From Bacteroidota bacterium (lineage in GTDB: Bacteria > Bacteroidota > Bacteroidia > Chitinophagales > Chitinophagaceae), in contig JAKIZK010000013.1 of the NCBI GenBank assembly GCA_022708055.1, positions 296 through 38,596 of the forward strand: DNA of 38,301 bases, written 5' to 3'. The first letter of the stretch is position 1. The number at the start of each line of letters is the position of its first letter. A program made the translations under genes and the position numbers. The notes beneath the pieces were generated by a model. The model ran no database searches and was not told where the DNA came from. It saw nothing but the letters and a program-made list of their open reading frames with translations. Below, piece after piece: positions 24,934 to 34,609 of this stretch.

Positions 24934-27558
24934 ATGAACTTAGGAAATTTTACAATAAAAGCTGCCGAGGCTTTTCAGCAGGCTCAGCAAATTGCATTTA
25001 ATGCAAAAAATCCAAATATTGAGACGGAACATATACTGAAAGCGTTGCTGGATCAGGAAGATTCTCCGGTAGAATTTTTATTAAAGAAGAATAATGTTAC
25101 CATCAATCTGGTGGATAACAAGCTGGATGAGTTGATTGGCAAACTGCCTAAAACCAGTGGCGATGCCGCACAACAAATAAGCCGCGATGCAAATAATGTA
25201 GTACTGCGTGCCGGTGCTTCATTAAAATCTTTTAATGATGAGTTTGTAACACCCGAGCATCTACTGCTTGCCATTATTCAGGGAAATGATGCCGCAGCTA
25301 AATTGCTGAAAGATGCAGGACTTACCGAAAAAGGATTGATTGCCGCTATTAAAGAACTGCGCAAAGGCGAAACGGTTACTTCGCAAACTCAAAGTCAGGA
25401 GTTTAATGCATTGAATAAATATGCAAAAAATCTGAATGAATTGGCACGTCAGGGTAAACTGGATCCCGTAATCGGCCGCGATGAAGAAATCAGAAGAACC
25501 TTACACATCCTTTCTCGTCGTACCAAGAATAATCCGATACTGGTGGGTGAACCCGGTGTGGGTAAAACGGCTATTGCCGAAGGCATTGCACACCGCATTG
25601 TAAACGGCGATGTGCCCGAAAACCTGAAATCAAAAATCATTTATGCACTGGATATGGGGCAACTGATAGCCGGGGCAAAATACAAAGGTGAGTTTGAAGA
25701 AAGATTAAAAGCGGTTGTAAAGGAAGTGGCTTCCAGCGATGGTGAAATAATTTTGTTTATTGATGAAATTCATACACTGGTAGGCGCCGGCGGTGGCGAA
25801 GGAGCTATGGATGCTGCCAATATATTAAAACCCGCATTGGCCCGGGGCGAACTGAGAGCCGTAGGTGCTACTACACTCAATGAATACCAAAAATTTTTTG
25901 AGAAGGATAAAGCACTTGAACGTCGCTTTCAAAAAGTAATGATTGATGAACCTTCGGTGGAAGATGCCATTTCCATTCTTCGCGGATTAAAAGACCGCTA
26001 TGAAACGCATCACCATGTACGTATTAAAGATGAAGCCATTATCGCTGCAGTTGAATTATCTCAACGTTATATTACCGATCGGTTTTTGCCCGATAAAGCT
26101 ATTGACCTCATTGACGAAAGTGCTGCCAAACTTCGATTGGAAATGAACAGTATGCCCGAAGAACTGGATACATTGGAAAGACAAATCAGGCAACTGGAAA
26201 TTGAACGTGAAGCCATTAAAAGGGAAAATGATGAAGTAAAATTAAAATCGCTGAATACTGAAATCGCTAACCTTTCGGTAGAAAGAGATACATACAAAGC
26301 AAAATGGAAAACTGAAAAAGAAGTAGTGGAAAAGATTCAGGAAGCAAAGGCTAAAGTGGAAGAACTCAAACAACAGGCAGAACGACTGGAACGTGAAGGC
26401 GATTATGGAAAAGTAGCCGAAATAAGATATGGTAAAATCAAAGAACAGGAAACACAGATAACGCAACTGACTAATGAATTGAATAATTCAACAGAGAAGC
26501 GATTACTCAAAGAAGAAGTAGATGCAGAAGATATTGCGGAAAGCATTGCAAAGGCAACCGGCATACCGGTTACCAGAATGTTGCAAAGCGATAAAGAAAA
26601 ACTTTTGCAATTAGAAAATCATTTGCACGAAAGAGTAGTGGGGCAAGATGAAGCCATTATGGCTGTGGCCGATGCTATTCGCAGAAGCCGAGCAGGCTTG
26701 CAAGACCCCAAAAAGCCAATTGGCTCCTTTATTTTTCTGGGCACTACTGGTGTAGGAAAAACCGAATTGGCTAAAGCGCTTGCCGAATATTTATTTGATG
26801 ATGAAAGTATGATGACTCGTATTGATATGAGTGAATACCAGGAAAAACATACCGTATCACGACTGGTAGGTGCCCCTCCCGGATATGTAGGCTATGATGA
26901 AGGCGGACAACTTACCGAAGCAGTAAGAAGAAAGCCTTACAGCGTGGTACTGCTGGATGAAATTGAAAAAGCACATCCCGATGTGTGGAATGTACTCTTG
27001 CAGGTATTGGACGATGGCCGACTGACTGATAACAAGGGCCGGGTGGTGAATTTTAAAAATACGATCATCATTATGACCAGCAATATCGGCAGCCACCTCA
27101 TCATGGAAGCATTTGAAGATGTAAAAGAAAAAGATATAGAAACAGCGGCAAATAAAGCACAAACGGAAGTGATGAATCTGTTGCGACAAACCATTCGCCC
27201 CGAGTTTTTAAACCGTGTTGATGAAATCATCATGTTCCAGCCTTTGTTGAAAAAAGAAATTGCAGGCATTGTAAAAATTCAATTGGACAATTTGAAAAAG
27301 CTGGTTGCTTCAAGTGGAATAGAACTTGAGTTTAGTGATTATGCACTGGAATATCTGGCCGAGCAAGGTTTTGACCCACAGTTTGGCGCAAGGCCATTAA
27401 AGCGGTTGATTCAAAAGGAAATCGTAAACCAGTTGAGCAAACGCATACTGGCCGGCGATGTAGATAAAAGCAAACCTGTATTAGTTGATGTGTTTGACGG
27501 TGTGGTAGTATTTAGAAATGAAGCGATGGAAAAAGAAAAGCTCACCAAGAAAAAATAA
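24934..27558 (+). CDS. clpB: ATP-dependent disaggregase ClpB
   Basis: This Hsp104-type AAA+ chaperone extracts polypeptides from aggregates together with DnaK. It is 874 aa and full length. Domains in order are: Clp N-domain (1-145); NBD1 with Walker A GEPGVGKT (205-212) and Walker B ILFIDEIH (D277, E278); coiled-coil middle domain (about 400-525, long Glu/Lys-rich helices), which separates ClpB from ClpA and ClpC; NBD2 with GTTGVGKTE (K609) and [12 protein letters not shown] (D675, E676); and the D2-small domain with [13 protein letters not shown]. The lack of an IGF/L ClpP-binding loop fits a disaggregase rather than a protease unit. It is a single-gene unit with a terminator immediately downstream. 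Confidence 0.98.
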   Translation: MNLGNFTIKAAEAFQQAQQIAFNAKNPNIETEHILKALLDQEDSPVEFLLKKNNVTINLVDNKLDELIGKLPKTSGDAAQQISRDANNVVLRAGASLKSFNDEFVTPEHLLLAIIQGNDAAAKLLKDAGLTEKGLIAAIKELRKGETVTSQTQSQEFNALNKYAKNLNELARQGKLDPVIGRDEEIRRTLHILSRRTKNNPILVGEPGVGKTAIAEGIAHRIVNGDVPENLKSKIIYALDMGQLIAGAKYKGEFEERLKAVVKEVASSDGEIILFIDEIHTLVGAGGGEGAMDAANILKPALARGELRAVGATTLNEYQKFFEKDKALERRFQKVMIDEPSVEDAISILRGLKDRYETHHHVRIKDEAIIAAVELSQRYITDRFLPDKAIDLIDESAAKLRLEMNSMPEELDTLERQIRQLEIEREAIKRENDEVKLKSLNTEIANLSVERDTYKAKWKTEKEVVEKIQEAKAKVEELKQQAERLEREGDYGKVAEIRYGKIKEQETQITQLTNELNNSTEKRLLKEEVDAEDIAESIAKATGIPVTRMLQSDKEKLLQLENHLHERVVGQDEAIMAVADAIRRSRAGLQDPKKPIGSFIFLGTTGVGKTELAKALAEYLFDDESMMTRIDMSEYQEKHTVSRLVGAPPGYVGYDEGGQLTEAVRRKPYSVVLLDEIEKAHPDVWNVLLQVLDDGRLTDNKGRVVNFKNTIIIMTSNIGSHLIMEAFEDVKEKDIETAANKAQTEVMNLLRQTIRPEFLNRVDEIIMFQPLLKKEIAGIVKIQLDNLKKLVASSGIELEFSDYALEYLAEQGFDPQFGARPLKRLIQKEIVNQLSKRILAGDVDKSKPVLVDVFDGVVVFRNEAMEKEKLTKKK

Positions 27559-27565
27559 ATTAAGT

Positions 27566-27597
27566 AATGGCAGTCTTTTAAGGCTGCCATTTTTTTT
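27566..27597 (+). terminator. Rho-independent terminator of clpB
   Basis: AATGGCAGTC (27566-27575) pairs with GGCTGCCATT (27582-27591), with one wobble and a 6-nt loop. A run of T follows to 27597. It lies just after the clpB stop. Confidence 0.85.
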
Positions 27598-27694
27598 GTA
27601 AAAAATTATTTATGACTTGAATGAAGCAATAAATCAAATAGGTGTATGAAAACATTTACATCGTATTGAAAAAAATGTTTTTTGAAATTGGGGT

Positions 27695-28330
27695 CTAATT
27701 TTCTGTACGGTACACCGTTACTGCCGCACATTTTCCATCTATAAGGTCAAATGCAATTCCTTTCTTTTCATCGTAATAGGTGTCAATTATTTTTCCGGTT
27801 TTGGCATCTGGTTCACTGCTTTGCAAAATCGCACCGGGAAATTTATTTTGTATTTTATCCAGAGAAGTGCCCACGCCAATATTTTCTGCAGTTCTAAAAT
27901 ACGATGAGGTTATCCGAATGTGATCTACCAATGCAACCGCATTTGCTTCACCAAAGTTTTTGGTATAGAAATAAATATCTGTTTCATTGATAAGGGTGTC
28001 TTTCCCTGATATTTTTGGTTTTGAATACCAAATACACATTGTGTGGCCACCCATAGATGCATCGCTGATGGTCGGCTTGCCCAATTTTTTCAATACAACC
28101 GACATTTTCTGATTTATAGCAGTTCGCCCAATACTTTTTCCCGGTATGATCAATCGGCTTGCTGATACTTTTAATGTATCAGGATGGTCTTGTAGCTTTT
28201 TGCAGTTTGCTACATTATAAAATGATGTTGCTGTTGATTTTTCTTCTTTGTGCGAATGTGTATTGTATTTTGAATAACTAATCTGACTAAATATAATGAG
28301 CAGACACAAAGTTGTAATAGCCCTTTTCAT
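27695..28330 (-). CDS. Small secreted protein of unknown function, linked to TonB receptor
   Basis: I do not recognise a family. From the ATG at 28330 the protein is 211 aa, with a signal peptide (MKRAITTLCLLIIFSQISYS|K) and then a His/Lys/Glu-rich spacer (YNTHSHKEEKS). The body is a globular domain with the segments IIPGKSIGRTAINQKMSVVLKKLGKP, MGGHTMCIWYSK and VGTSLDKIQNKFPG. This twofold pattern of 'G-x-S/T-h-x-x-h-x-x-x-h-G/F-P/K-P/G' is reminiscent of small two-repeat outer-membrane assembly-like (SmpA/BamE) folds, but that is only a suggestion. The frame opens at 28369 without a signal peptide. It follows the TonB-dependent receptor by 72 bp on the same strand and may be expressed with it. 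Confidence 0.7.
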   Translation of the reverse strand: MKRAITTLCLLIIFSQISYSKYNTHSHKEEKSTATSFYNVANCKKLQDHPDTLKVSASRLIIPGKSIGRTAINQKMSVVLKKLGKPTISDASMGGHTMCIWYSKPKISGKDTLINETDIYFYTKNFGEANAVALVDHIRITSSYFRTAENIGVGTSLDKIQNKFPGAILQSSEPDAKTGKIIDTYYDEKKGIAFDLIDGKCAAVTVYRTEN

Positions 28331-28402
28331 TTTTTTTATTGAAATTAATAAAAAGGAAACAATGGGCAATCCATTAACATTTTATTTTCAAAAAAATGTT
28401 GA

Positions 28403-30655
28403 CTAAAAGTTTACTGCCATACCCAACTTTAAAAAAACAGGCGTACCCGGCGTATAATGTATTTCTGAAACCGGATTGATTTCATTTTTCAAACGGCTCT
28501 CCGTATCAAACTGTGCTTCTTTCCATTTGATATTAAATAAATTTTCGCCCGAAAGACTGAACTCAAATTTTTTATAAGTGTAACTAAAAACAGCATCTGT
28601 TATAAAATATCCTTGTGCTACTACTGTATTGTCTTCATTGGCCGGTCTGTCCGATATATAGCGATAACGCAAAGAACCATTGATTCCGTTTTTAGTTTTT
28701 ACCGACAGTCCGCCAACGCTGGTAAACACCGGTGCCAGTGGAACATAGTCACTTCCCTTTGGTTCGTCAATAGCACGGGGGCGAGCATAGTTTACATCAA
28801 GATCGAAATAAAGCCAGCTTTTAATCTGGTATCTGGCCGATGCATCTATGCCCCACCTTCTTGTTTTGCCCGATGGTTCTACAATGCCTTCATCACCTAC
28901 ATATACAAATTCCTGCTGAGAATAAAAGTGCCATAGCGCCGATTTTATTACAAGATTTTTGTTTGGTTTTACAATGATGCCCAAATCACTGCCCCAAACT
29001 TTGGGTAAAGAGTTGTTTGCTGAATGATTTGTAATCAATCGGCTGTCATTACTATGAAATCCCACACCGGAATTCAGATAAATTTTCAGTTTTGTATTTG
29101 CACTAAATGCAAAATTTATTTTCGGGCTAAAAGTTCCTTTCTGTTCTTTAGCGAATGTAGTTGCACCCGCCAATAAATCTTTATAGCCAAAACTTAAATA
29201 GTCGTATCTCAATCCTGCATTTACATTCAGGCGGCTGGTCAGTTCTATATCCTGATTCAAATAAAGGAATGAATTGCTTTCTTTGATTTCACCCGATTGA
29301 ATGTGATTTAGAAAAACCCTGTCCACTACATGATCAAGCCTGGCGTTTTTAATAGCATCATATCGAATACCATAACCAATTGTTGTATTCATTTTTTTGT
29401 TGCCCGCATGATATTGTTTTGAAAAACTTCCATTGTATCCCCACAGATTTCTGTTTTCTTTTTGATTTATTTCATCGCCATTCACCGGATCGTTGAGGAA
29501 GAAAGTAAAGTTGGAATACAAATTGAAAGTATTTTTAGTGTAATAAATCTGGTCTGTTGATTGCCAGCCATTTTTATACCGGTGATTGAGTGTTGCACTT
29601 ATATTATACCGGTTTGTATTTCCACCTTCGCTGTCGTCAATTGAACCAAATCGGCTAATGCTGCCAGCTGCTACTGCTCTTTCCGGTATTTGGCCTGATG
29701 CATTCCATTTACTGTCTAATGCCGAGGCAAGCAGGGTGAGTTTTGTTTTATTGTTAAAAATGGATGTGAATTTTATCAAGGTATTAAACCTGTGAAAATT
29801 TTGAGGTGCATCAAAATATCCGTCCGATTTATAATATTCCGATGCAACATATAATTGCTGTCGTAAGGTTTCAGAATTTTTATTCAGCAATTTAAACTGA
29901 CCTACAAAGCGCTGGGTATTAAACAAGCCTGCCTGTAGTTTGATTTGGTTTTCATTTAAAAAATCTTTTGTTTCCAATGATACAAAACCGGCTGTAGCCA
30001 GATTTCCTTTGTTGGCAAAATATGGCCCTTTGTCAAAATTGGCTTTTTCTACGGTTTCAGGAATTACGAAATGCATATCGGCATAGCCCTGTCCGTGTGC
30101 ATGGCTCACCATATTTACCGGCATTCCATCTACCGTTATGTTGATGTCTGTTCCATGATCAATATCAAATCCTCTCAAAAAAATCTGTTCTGCTTTACCT
30201 CCACCGGCATGTTGTGCTATAAATAAACCGGGTACAATTCTCAATATATCCTGTGAAGTATTAATGGGGCGTAGCTTGATGTCGATGGCTCCAATTGTAT
30301 TCAAGCTGCTCGTTTTTTTACTGTTGAGTCTTATCTCGGCAAGGTTTAATTGCGAGCGTTGAAGTGAAATACTGAGTTTGTTTACAGTGGCTGCTTTTAC
30401 TTCTACTTGTTTTACTTCTGTTTGGTAGCCGATATGCGAAATGACGAGTTCGTACTGACCCGGTGTTACAAATGGAAGCGAGAATCTTCCAAATAAATCG
30501 GAGTTATCGCCCTTTATTGTATTGAGGTTTACAGATGCTCCGGCAACGGGTACTTTTAATGCTGAATCGGAAATAACTCCTTCAATAGAACCGGATTGTG
30601 CGTTCACTGCGATTTGAAAAAAGCAAACTGCTGTCAATAGCCATGTCTTTCTCAT
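28403..30655 (-). CDS. TonB-dependent receptor with carboxypeptidase-regulatory-like N-terminal domain
   Basis: This is an outer-membrane TonB-dependent importer, 750 aa. It has a signal peptide (1-19, ...IAVNA|Q), a carboxypeptidase-regulatory-like domain at about 22-105 (GVISDSALKVPVAGASVNL...), and a plug at about 125-235 with IFLRGFDIDHGTDINITVDGMPVN. A His-containing stretch SHAHGQGYADMHF follows, then the barrel, ending in VFLKLGMAVNF. It is not a SusC type: the length is shorter and no SusD follows. The His-rich plug could suggest a metal or metal-chelate substrate, but this is speculative. It is divergent from the cupin gene and followed by a small secreted protein. Confidence 0.93.
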   Translation of the reverse strand: MRKTWLLTAVCFFQIAVNAQSGSIEGVISDSALKVPVAGASVNLNTIKGDNSDLFGRFSLPFVTPGQYELVISHIGYQTEVKQVEVKAATVNKLSISLQRSQLNLAEIRLNSKKTSSLNTIGAIDIKLRPINTSQDILRIVPGLFIAQHAGGGKAEQIFLRGFDIDHGTDINITVDGMPVNMVSHAHGQGYADMHFVIPETVEKANFDKGPYFANKGNLATAGFVSLETKDFLNENQIKLQAGLFNTQRFVGQFKLLNKNSETLRQQLYVASEYYKSDGYFDAPQNFHRFNTLIKFTSIFNNKTKLTLLASALDSKWNASGQIPERAVAAGSISRFGSIDDSEGGNTNRYNISATLNHRYKNGWQSTDQIYYTKNTFNLYSNFTFFLNDPVNGDEINQKENRNLWGYNGSFSKQYHAGNKKMNTTIGYGIRYDAIKNARLDHVVDRVFLNHIQSGEIKESNSFLYLNQDIELTSRLNVNAGLRYDYLSFGYKDLLAGATTFAKEQKGTFSPKINFAFSANTKLKIYLNSGVGFHSNDSRLITNHSANNSLPKVWGSDLGIIVKPNKNLVIKSALWHFYSQQEFVYVGDEGIVEPSGKTRRWGIDASARYQIKSWLYFDLDVNYARPRAIDEPKGSDYVPLAPVFTSVGGLSVKTKNGINGSLRYRYISDRPANEDNTVVAQGYFITDAVFSYTYKKFEFSLSGENLFNIKWKEAQFDTESRLKNEINPVSEIHYTPGTPVFLKLGMAVNF

Positions 30656-30753
30656 AATTTCTTTTAGTTGTGTGCAAATTAATTGTAAATGGTTAGGTTA
30701 TTTACGTATTTACATGAATGGCGGATGTTACTGATAATATTTATTTTTGAAAG

Positions 30754-31092
30754 ATGAACAAAATTCCTTTTCAATTAATAGACTGGGACGCTGTACCGGC
30801 AACTGAACACAAAGGCGAAACAGGAATGGCCTATTGGCGCACATTGCAGTTGGGCAATCTTCGCATCAGAAGGGTAGATTATTCAGCAAATTATATGGCT
30901 GACCACTGGTGTCAAAAAGGGCATATCGTACACTGCCTTTCAGGTTCATTTGTAAGCGAAATGGAATCAGGCGAGCAGTTTTCTTTAAGCGAAGGGATGA
31001 CTTATGTCGTTTCAGATAATCTTAGCTCACATCGCTCTGTTTCAAATGGCGGCGTATCGCTCTTGATTATTGATGGCGCTTTTCTTGAATAA
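30754..31092 (+). CDS. Small cupin-fold protein (DHCW-motif type)
   Basis: This single-domain cupin has 112 aa. The sequence IPFQLIDWDAVPATEHKGETG, then YMADHWCQKGHIVHCLSGSF and MTYVVSDNLSSHRS, matches the small Bacteroidota/Proteobacteria group annotated as DHCW-motif cupin fold proteins. D-H-W-C plus G-H-I-V-H provide likely metal ligands. The reaction is unknown. It starts about 100 bp from the divergent TonB receptor start, so shared regulation is possible. An octamer TATTTTTG sits four bases before the ATG, but the AT-rich context makes it weak evidence for a promoter. Confidence 0.8.
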   Translation: MNKIPFQLIDWDAVPATEHKGETGMAYWRTLQLGNLRIRRVDYSANYMADHWCQKGHIVHCLSGSFVSEMESGEQFSLSEGMTYVVSDNLSSHRSVSNGGVSLLIIDGAFLE

Positions 31093-31151
31093 AGAAATGG
31101 AAATGCAACCATGCAAGCTGTTTTTTTTCTTCAGCACTTATAGAATGAAGA

Positions 31152-31967
31152 TTATTTTTTGGCCGATACCACCAGCGTATCATCGTTGTGTGGCGCCTGC
31201 TGTCCGGCTACATAAGCAGCTACTGCTTTGATATGATTTTCCATATCAGCCTTTGTCATGGTTACGGCAATAAATTTTTGAGTATGTCTTCTGGTTTCTT
31301 CAGGTAAATATTTTTGCACTGACCAGTAGTCGGTTGTGCCCGCTTTTCTTATGGCTCTTTCCATCGTTCCGGGCCCGCAGTTATAGGCTGCTATCACCAT
31401 AATCCAATCTTGATAATCGGCATACATATCTTTCATTAATGCCGCTGCAGCAGCAGTGCTTTTTGCATAGTTCAAACGCTCATCATTGCGGCCAATTTTT
31501 AATCCATATTGTTGAGCAGCTTTTGGCATCAAAGCCCAAGGGCCTATGGCACCTGTATGAGTAACAGGATTTTTTTGCATACCGGATTCTATAAAGGCAA
31601 GATATTTCAACTCTGCAGGTACCTCATTTAATCGTAATACAGAATCTACTATCTGAAAATATTTTTCAGTCTTGGCCTTTGCTTTGTCTAAGTACAATCC
31701 GTTTTTAGCATTATATTTTTTTACAAACTCTGCTACGTTTTTGTTTAGTGATAATCGTGGTATATCATCTATATCATCTGCTGCCGATGCAGGAATGCAG
31801 GTGCACACACCATTTGAATCAAAATGATGAACCGCTTCTTTATGCAATGCAGTTGTGTCAATTAATGTTTTTTGTATTATAACCGGTTGCAATTTTTCAG
31901 ATGCGGCTGCTACCAAGGCAACGCATACAATGATGAATCCGGCTATGTAAAATTTTCTATTTAACAT
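31152..31967 (-). CDS. Lytic transglycosylase (SLT family, MltD-like)
   Basis: This is a peptidoglycan-cleaving lytic transglycosylase of 271 aa. An N-terminal hydrophobic helix (6-22) serves as signal or anchor. The SLT domain runs from about 105 to 225: catalytic E127 in AFIESGMQ, then GAIGPWALMPKAAQQYGL, the AYNCGPG motif and KYLPEETRRHTQKFIAV. No LysM repeats follow, unlike the E. coli MltD. In the usual GxWQxM motif the third position is Ala (GPWALM), a variation seen in some MltD-like proteins. The C-terminus is a short polar tail. The gene is preceded by a -7 box about 130 bp upstream, so it has a comparatively long leader. Confidence 0.92.
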   Translation of the reverse strand: MLNRKFYIAGFIIVCVALVAAASEKLQPVIIQKTLIDTTALHKEAVHHFDSNGVCTCIPASAADDIDDIPRLSLNKNVAEFVKKYNAKNGLYLDKAKAKTEKYFQIVDSVLRLNEVPAELKYLAFIESGMQKNPVTHTGAIGPWALMPKAAQQYGLKIGRNDERLNYAKSTAAAAALMKDMYADYQDWIMVIAAYNCGPGTMERAIRKAGTTDYWSVQKYLPEETRRHTQKFIAVTMTKADMENHIKAVAAYVAGQQAPHNDDTLVVSAKK

Positions 31968-32095
31968 GATACCTGTTTAGTGAACTAAAGGCTTCAGTCG
32001 GGTTTGGATGATTTGAAATCGGTAATGGAAACTTTGATTTCAGTTTTTGAAACAGGAAAAGAAAATATTTAGATACCTGTTTTCTAAATTTTGCG

Positions 32096-32103
32096 CAAAG
32101 GTA
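32096..32103 (-). promoter_or_regulatory. Putative -7 box for the lytic transglycosylase
   Basis: On the minus strand TACCTTTG fits TAnnTTTG and is followed by CGC. The 12-mer GCGCAAAGGTAC (32093-32104, plus strand) is identical to that upstream of gcvP. The predicted leader is about 120 nt. A T-rich tract replaces a clear -33 box. Confidence 0.45.
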
Positions 32104-32260
32104 CCGCCGTTATTTTTTTTTGAACCCTTATTTTGTTAAGAGTTGTTAACTGACAGGCTAACTCAATGAGTTTCAGTAAACTTTTTTTTAATTCGGAAAA
32201 AAAGTCAGTCGGGTTTTTGCGATATTTTGTTGTACTTTTAAAAAACTTAAACTTTTTACA

Positions 32261-32905
32261 ATGAAAAAGCTGTTTTTTTTGATGGCATTTACTATTGTTT
32301 CTTTCAATATTTTGAAAGCTCAAAACTGCCCGGGAATTGCTGTTTATGCCTATTCGGATGCAATAACAGAAGGGGATACATTGATTTTTACATGCAAAAC
32401 AGAAAATCTAACAGCAATTGTAAAATATAACTGGACAGTAAGTGCCGGCACTATTATTTCGGGGCAAGGCACTGCAAGAATTTATGTAAGCACGACGGAA
32501 GCAGCGGGACTGTTTATTACAGCATCAGTTACTTTAGACGGCTTGCCCGAAAAATGCAGCACTACTGCTTCTGCTTCATCCGAAGTATTACCTGCTGCAC
32601 AGCTTGCAGTAAAAGGAAGTTTTACAAATGGAGAAGAATTGAAAAAAGCAGTACAACAATTTATTGCTGCTACTTCATTTAAGGATTCACTCAATACAGG
32701 CACTGCATTTATTTATCTGTATAAAACGACAAAAACAACATCAGCTGCTATGAATGCTTTTCGGCAGGCCATCAATGGTGCTTTTGAATACAATAAAATA
32801 CTGCCTCATCAATATAAAATTGTTGAAGGGGGTATTAAATCAAGAATGATGTATGAAATGTATTTGCTTCAGGGTAATGGAAAAGAACCCAAGCCTTCCG
32901 AATAA
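32261..32905 (+). CDS. Secreted protein with PKD/Ig-like N-terminal segment, unknown function
   Basis: This protein of 214 aa has a signal peptide (1-20, ...FNILKA|Q). Residues about 30-110 are beta-rich and resemble an Ig/PKD-like module (ITEGDTLIFTCKT, YNWTVSAGTIISGQG, ARIYVSTTEAAG). The C-terminal half (115-205) is different, with alternating helices (NGEELKKAVQQFIAATS, AMNAFRQAINGAFEYN). Cys at about 23, 45 and 99 may pair. I cannot name a family. It is divergent from the lytic transglycosylase, and the shared 293-bp region contains AT-rich promoter-like sequence. Confidence 0.65.
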   Translation: MKKLFFLMAFTIVSFNILKAQNCPGIAVYAYSDAITEGDTLIFTCKTENLTAIVKYNWTVSAGTIISGQGTARIYVSTTEAAGLFITASVTLDGLPEKCSTTASASSEVLPAAQLAVKGSFTNGEELKKAVQQFIAATSFKDSLNTGTAFIYLYKTTKTTSAAMNAFRQAINGAFEYNKILPHQYKIVEGGIKSRMMYEMYLLQGNGKEPKPSE

Positions 32906-32940
32906 AAACTTATTCAAAATTGATTTTTGCAAATTTGTAA

Positions 32941-33672
32941 TCAGGCATAAATAGATTTCAGTTGCCGCTTGTATAATTGAATGGTGTTTTCAAACCCTAA
33001 ATACAAAGCATTGCAAATAAGTGCATGTCCAATGCTAACTTCCAGCAATGTAGAAATTTTTTCTTTGAAAAACTGTAGGTTGTGCAAATCAAGATCGTGC
33101 CCTGCATTAATTCCCAGATTCAGTTCTTGTGCTTTTTTTGCTGCTATGATATAGGGCGCAATGGCTTGCTCTTTATTTCCGGCTGCAAATAGTTTTGCAT
33201 AGTTTTCAGTATAAAGTTCTATACGGTTGGTGCCACTGTCGGCAGCTCCCGTTATCATCTCTTCTATGGGATCTACAAAAATGGAAACCCTGATTCCGGC
33301 TTTTTGAAAAACACCAATGATTTCTTTCAGATAATTTTTGTGTTTGATAGTATCCCATCCATGATCGCTGGTGAGTTGACCGATGGCATCGGGCACCAGT
33401 GTTACCTGTTCCGGTTTTACTTCCAATACCAGATCCATAAATTTTTGTTCTCGGCAATTACCTTCAATGTTTAACTCGGTGGTTATTATTTTTTTTATTT
33501 CCCTTACATCATCATATCGTATATGTCTTTCATCAGGACGGGGATGCAGCGTAATGCCATCGGCACCAAATCGCTGTGCATCGATTGCTGCTTTTACCAC
33601 ATCGGGATTATTTCCACCTCTTGCATTGCGCAGGGTGGCAAATTTATTCAGGTTTACAGAGAGCTTTGTCAT
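32941..33672 (-). CDS. pdxJ: Pyridoxine 5'-phosphate synthase
   Basis: This enzyme condenses 1-deoxy-D-xylulose 5-phosphate with 3-amino-2-oxopropyl phosphate to give pyridoxine 5'-phosphate in the DXP-dependent vitamin B6 pathway. It is a cytosolic TIM-barrel protein of 243 aa. Signature segments are VNLNKFATLRNARGG at the N-terminus, HPRPDERHI (H43, H50), NIEGN (E70, catalytic base position) and GINAGHDLDLHNL (H192). The length and all blocks match the family. It lies 9 bp after the DUF2452 gene on the same strand, so it is probably the second gene of that transcript. Confidence 0.97.
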   Translation of the reverse strand: MTKLSVNLNKFATLRNARGGNNPDVVKAAIDAQRFGADGITLHPRPDERHIRYDDVREIKKIITTELNIEGNCREQKFMDLVLEVKPEQVTLVPDAIGQLTSDHGWDTIKHKNYLKEIIGVFQKAGIRVSIFVDPIEEMITGAADSGTNRIELYTENYAKLFAAGNKEQAIAPYIIAAKKAQELNLGINAGHDLDLHNLQFFKEKISTLLEVSIGHALICNALYLGFENTIQLYKRQLKSIYA

Positions 33673-33681
33673 GGTATGAAA

Positions 33682-34500
33682 TTACAATTCTTTCCAGGTA
33701 TGATCGGCCAGCAATTGCACGGCGGATATAAATTTTTTAAATGGGCCATTTGCACCCCATTCTTTCGGCGCTACTAATGATAACATAAAATTGCCATCAT
33801 TTTTTTCATATAGATAATAGGTTTGCCCAATATTCGGTTTAAACGAAAGTTTTGCTTCATAAATCATCATTGATAGTTCTTTCCTTTTCTGAATTTCATG
33901 CGCCTGCAATGCCAGCAACTCAATTTGTTTTCGTATCTGCTCCAGTTGCATATTGGTTTGCTCTTCCATTGCCGTTAATGCCTTGTGTTTAATGAGGCCT
34001 TCTTCATTGTGACGAATAACGGCTCCCGCAACTGAGGCGGAGTAGGGCAGTACACTGAGTTGTTTGTGATAAATTTCGGTATTGGTGTAGCCTGCGCCAT
34101 CCTCTTTTTTCCCTTGCTGGGTAATGCGCAAATAACCATTGGGCATTATCTCGTGTACGATATGTAGTATTACTTCGCCTTTCTGATAGAAATGAATTTC
34201 AAAATTGATACTGTCTGTAAATGCCACCTGTACCTTATCGGCCAATTGTGGGTTTTCAAACTCATTCAAATCGCCATCAGCAATTATTTTGTACTCCGAT
34301 GCAAATGAATGATTTTCCAATGAAACCCAGTTGTGGTAAATCGTAAGTGTCTTGGAATCGGGCACAGCTTCTATTTTATAAATACCACTCTTGGGCCTGT
34401 CACCATATTCATATTTTCCTTTTTCGGGAAACAATTGCCAAGAGGCTAAAAAATTATAAGCTTGTACCATGCGGCTGCAAAGATTTTGTTTTCCTTTCAT
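33682..34500 (-). CDS. DUF2452-domain protein with an N-terminal beta-rich domain
   Basis: This protein is 272 aa and probably soluble. The C-terminal ~100 residues carry the pattern I associate with DUF2452: MEEQTNMQLEQIRKQIE, a helix with EIQKRKELSMMIYEAK, then FKPNIGQTYYLYEK, MLSLVAPKEWG and AVQLLADHTWKEL. The N-terminal ~130 residues are beta-rich (SGIYKIEAVPDSKTLTIYHNW, KVQVAFTDSINFEIHFYQK) and may form a lipocalin-like or other small barrel. That fold is a guess. The ATG at 34500 gives a 10-residue leader; the ATG at 34470 (MVQAYNFLASW) is an equally good start. It is the upstream gene of pdxJ with a 9-bp gap. Function is unknown. Confidence 0.75.
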   Translation of the reverse strand: MKGKQNLCSRMVQAYNFLASWQLFPEKGKYEYGDRPKSGIYKIEAVPDSKTLTIYHNWVSLENHSFASEYKIIADGDLNEFENPQLADKVQVAFTDSINFEIHFYQKGEVILHIVHEIMPNGYLRITQQGKKEDGAGYTNTEIYHKQLSVLPYSASVAGAVIRHNEEGLIKHKALTAMEEQTNMQLEQIRKQIELLALQAHEIQKRKELSMMIYEAKLSFKPNIGQTYYLYEKNDGNFMLSLVAPKEWGANGPFKKFISAVQLLADHTWKEL

Positions 34501-34572
34501 TTAACAAAAACGATTTCCATACAACAATTATCTTTACATACGCAATGCAAATGATGAGCACAGCGGTTTGAT

Positions 34573-34580
34573 TAATTTTG
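34573..34580 (+). promoter_or_regulatory. Putative -7 box for the M48-YbjQ-thioredoxin cluster
   Basis: TAATTTTG fits TAnnTTTG and lies 29 bp before the ATG at 34610, predicting a leader of about 23 nt. The -33 region is only a weak match. Confidence 0.4.
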
Positions 34581-34609
34581 TATCACTATTCCCATTTTAT
34601 TAAAAAAGC

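Noticed and set aside
30742..30749. TATTTTTG four bases upstream of the cupin ATG as a promoter
   Set aside because: The octamer fits, but the region is very AT-rich and no -33 box lies at the expected spacing. It is kept only as supporting context for the leaderless idea.
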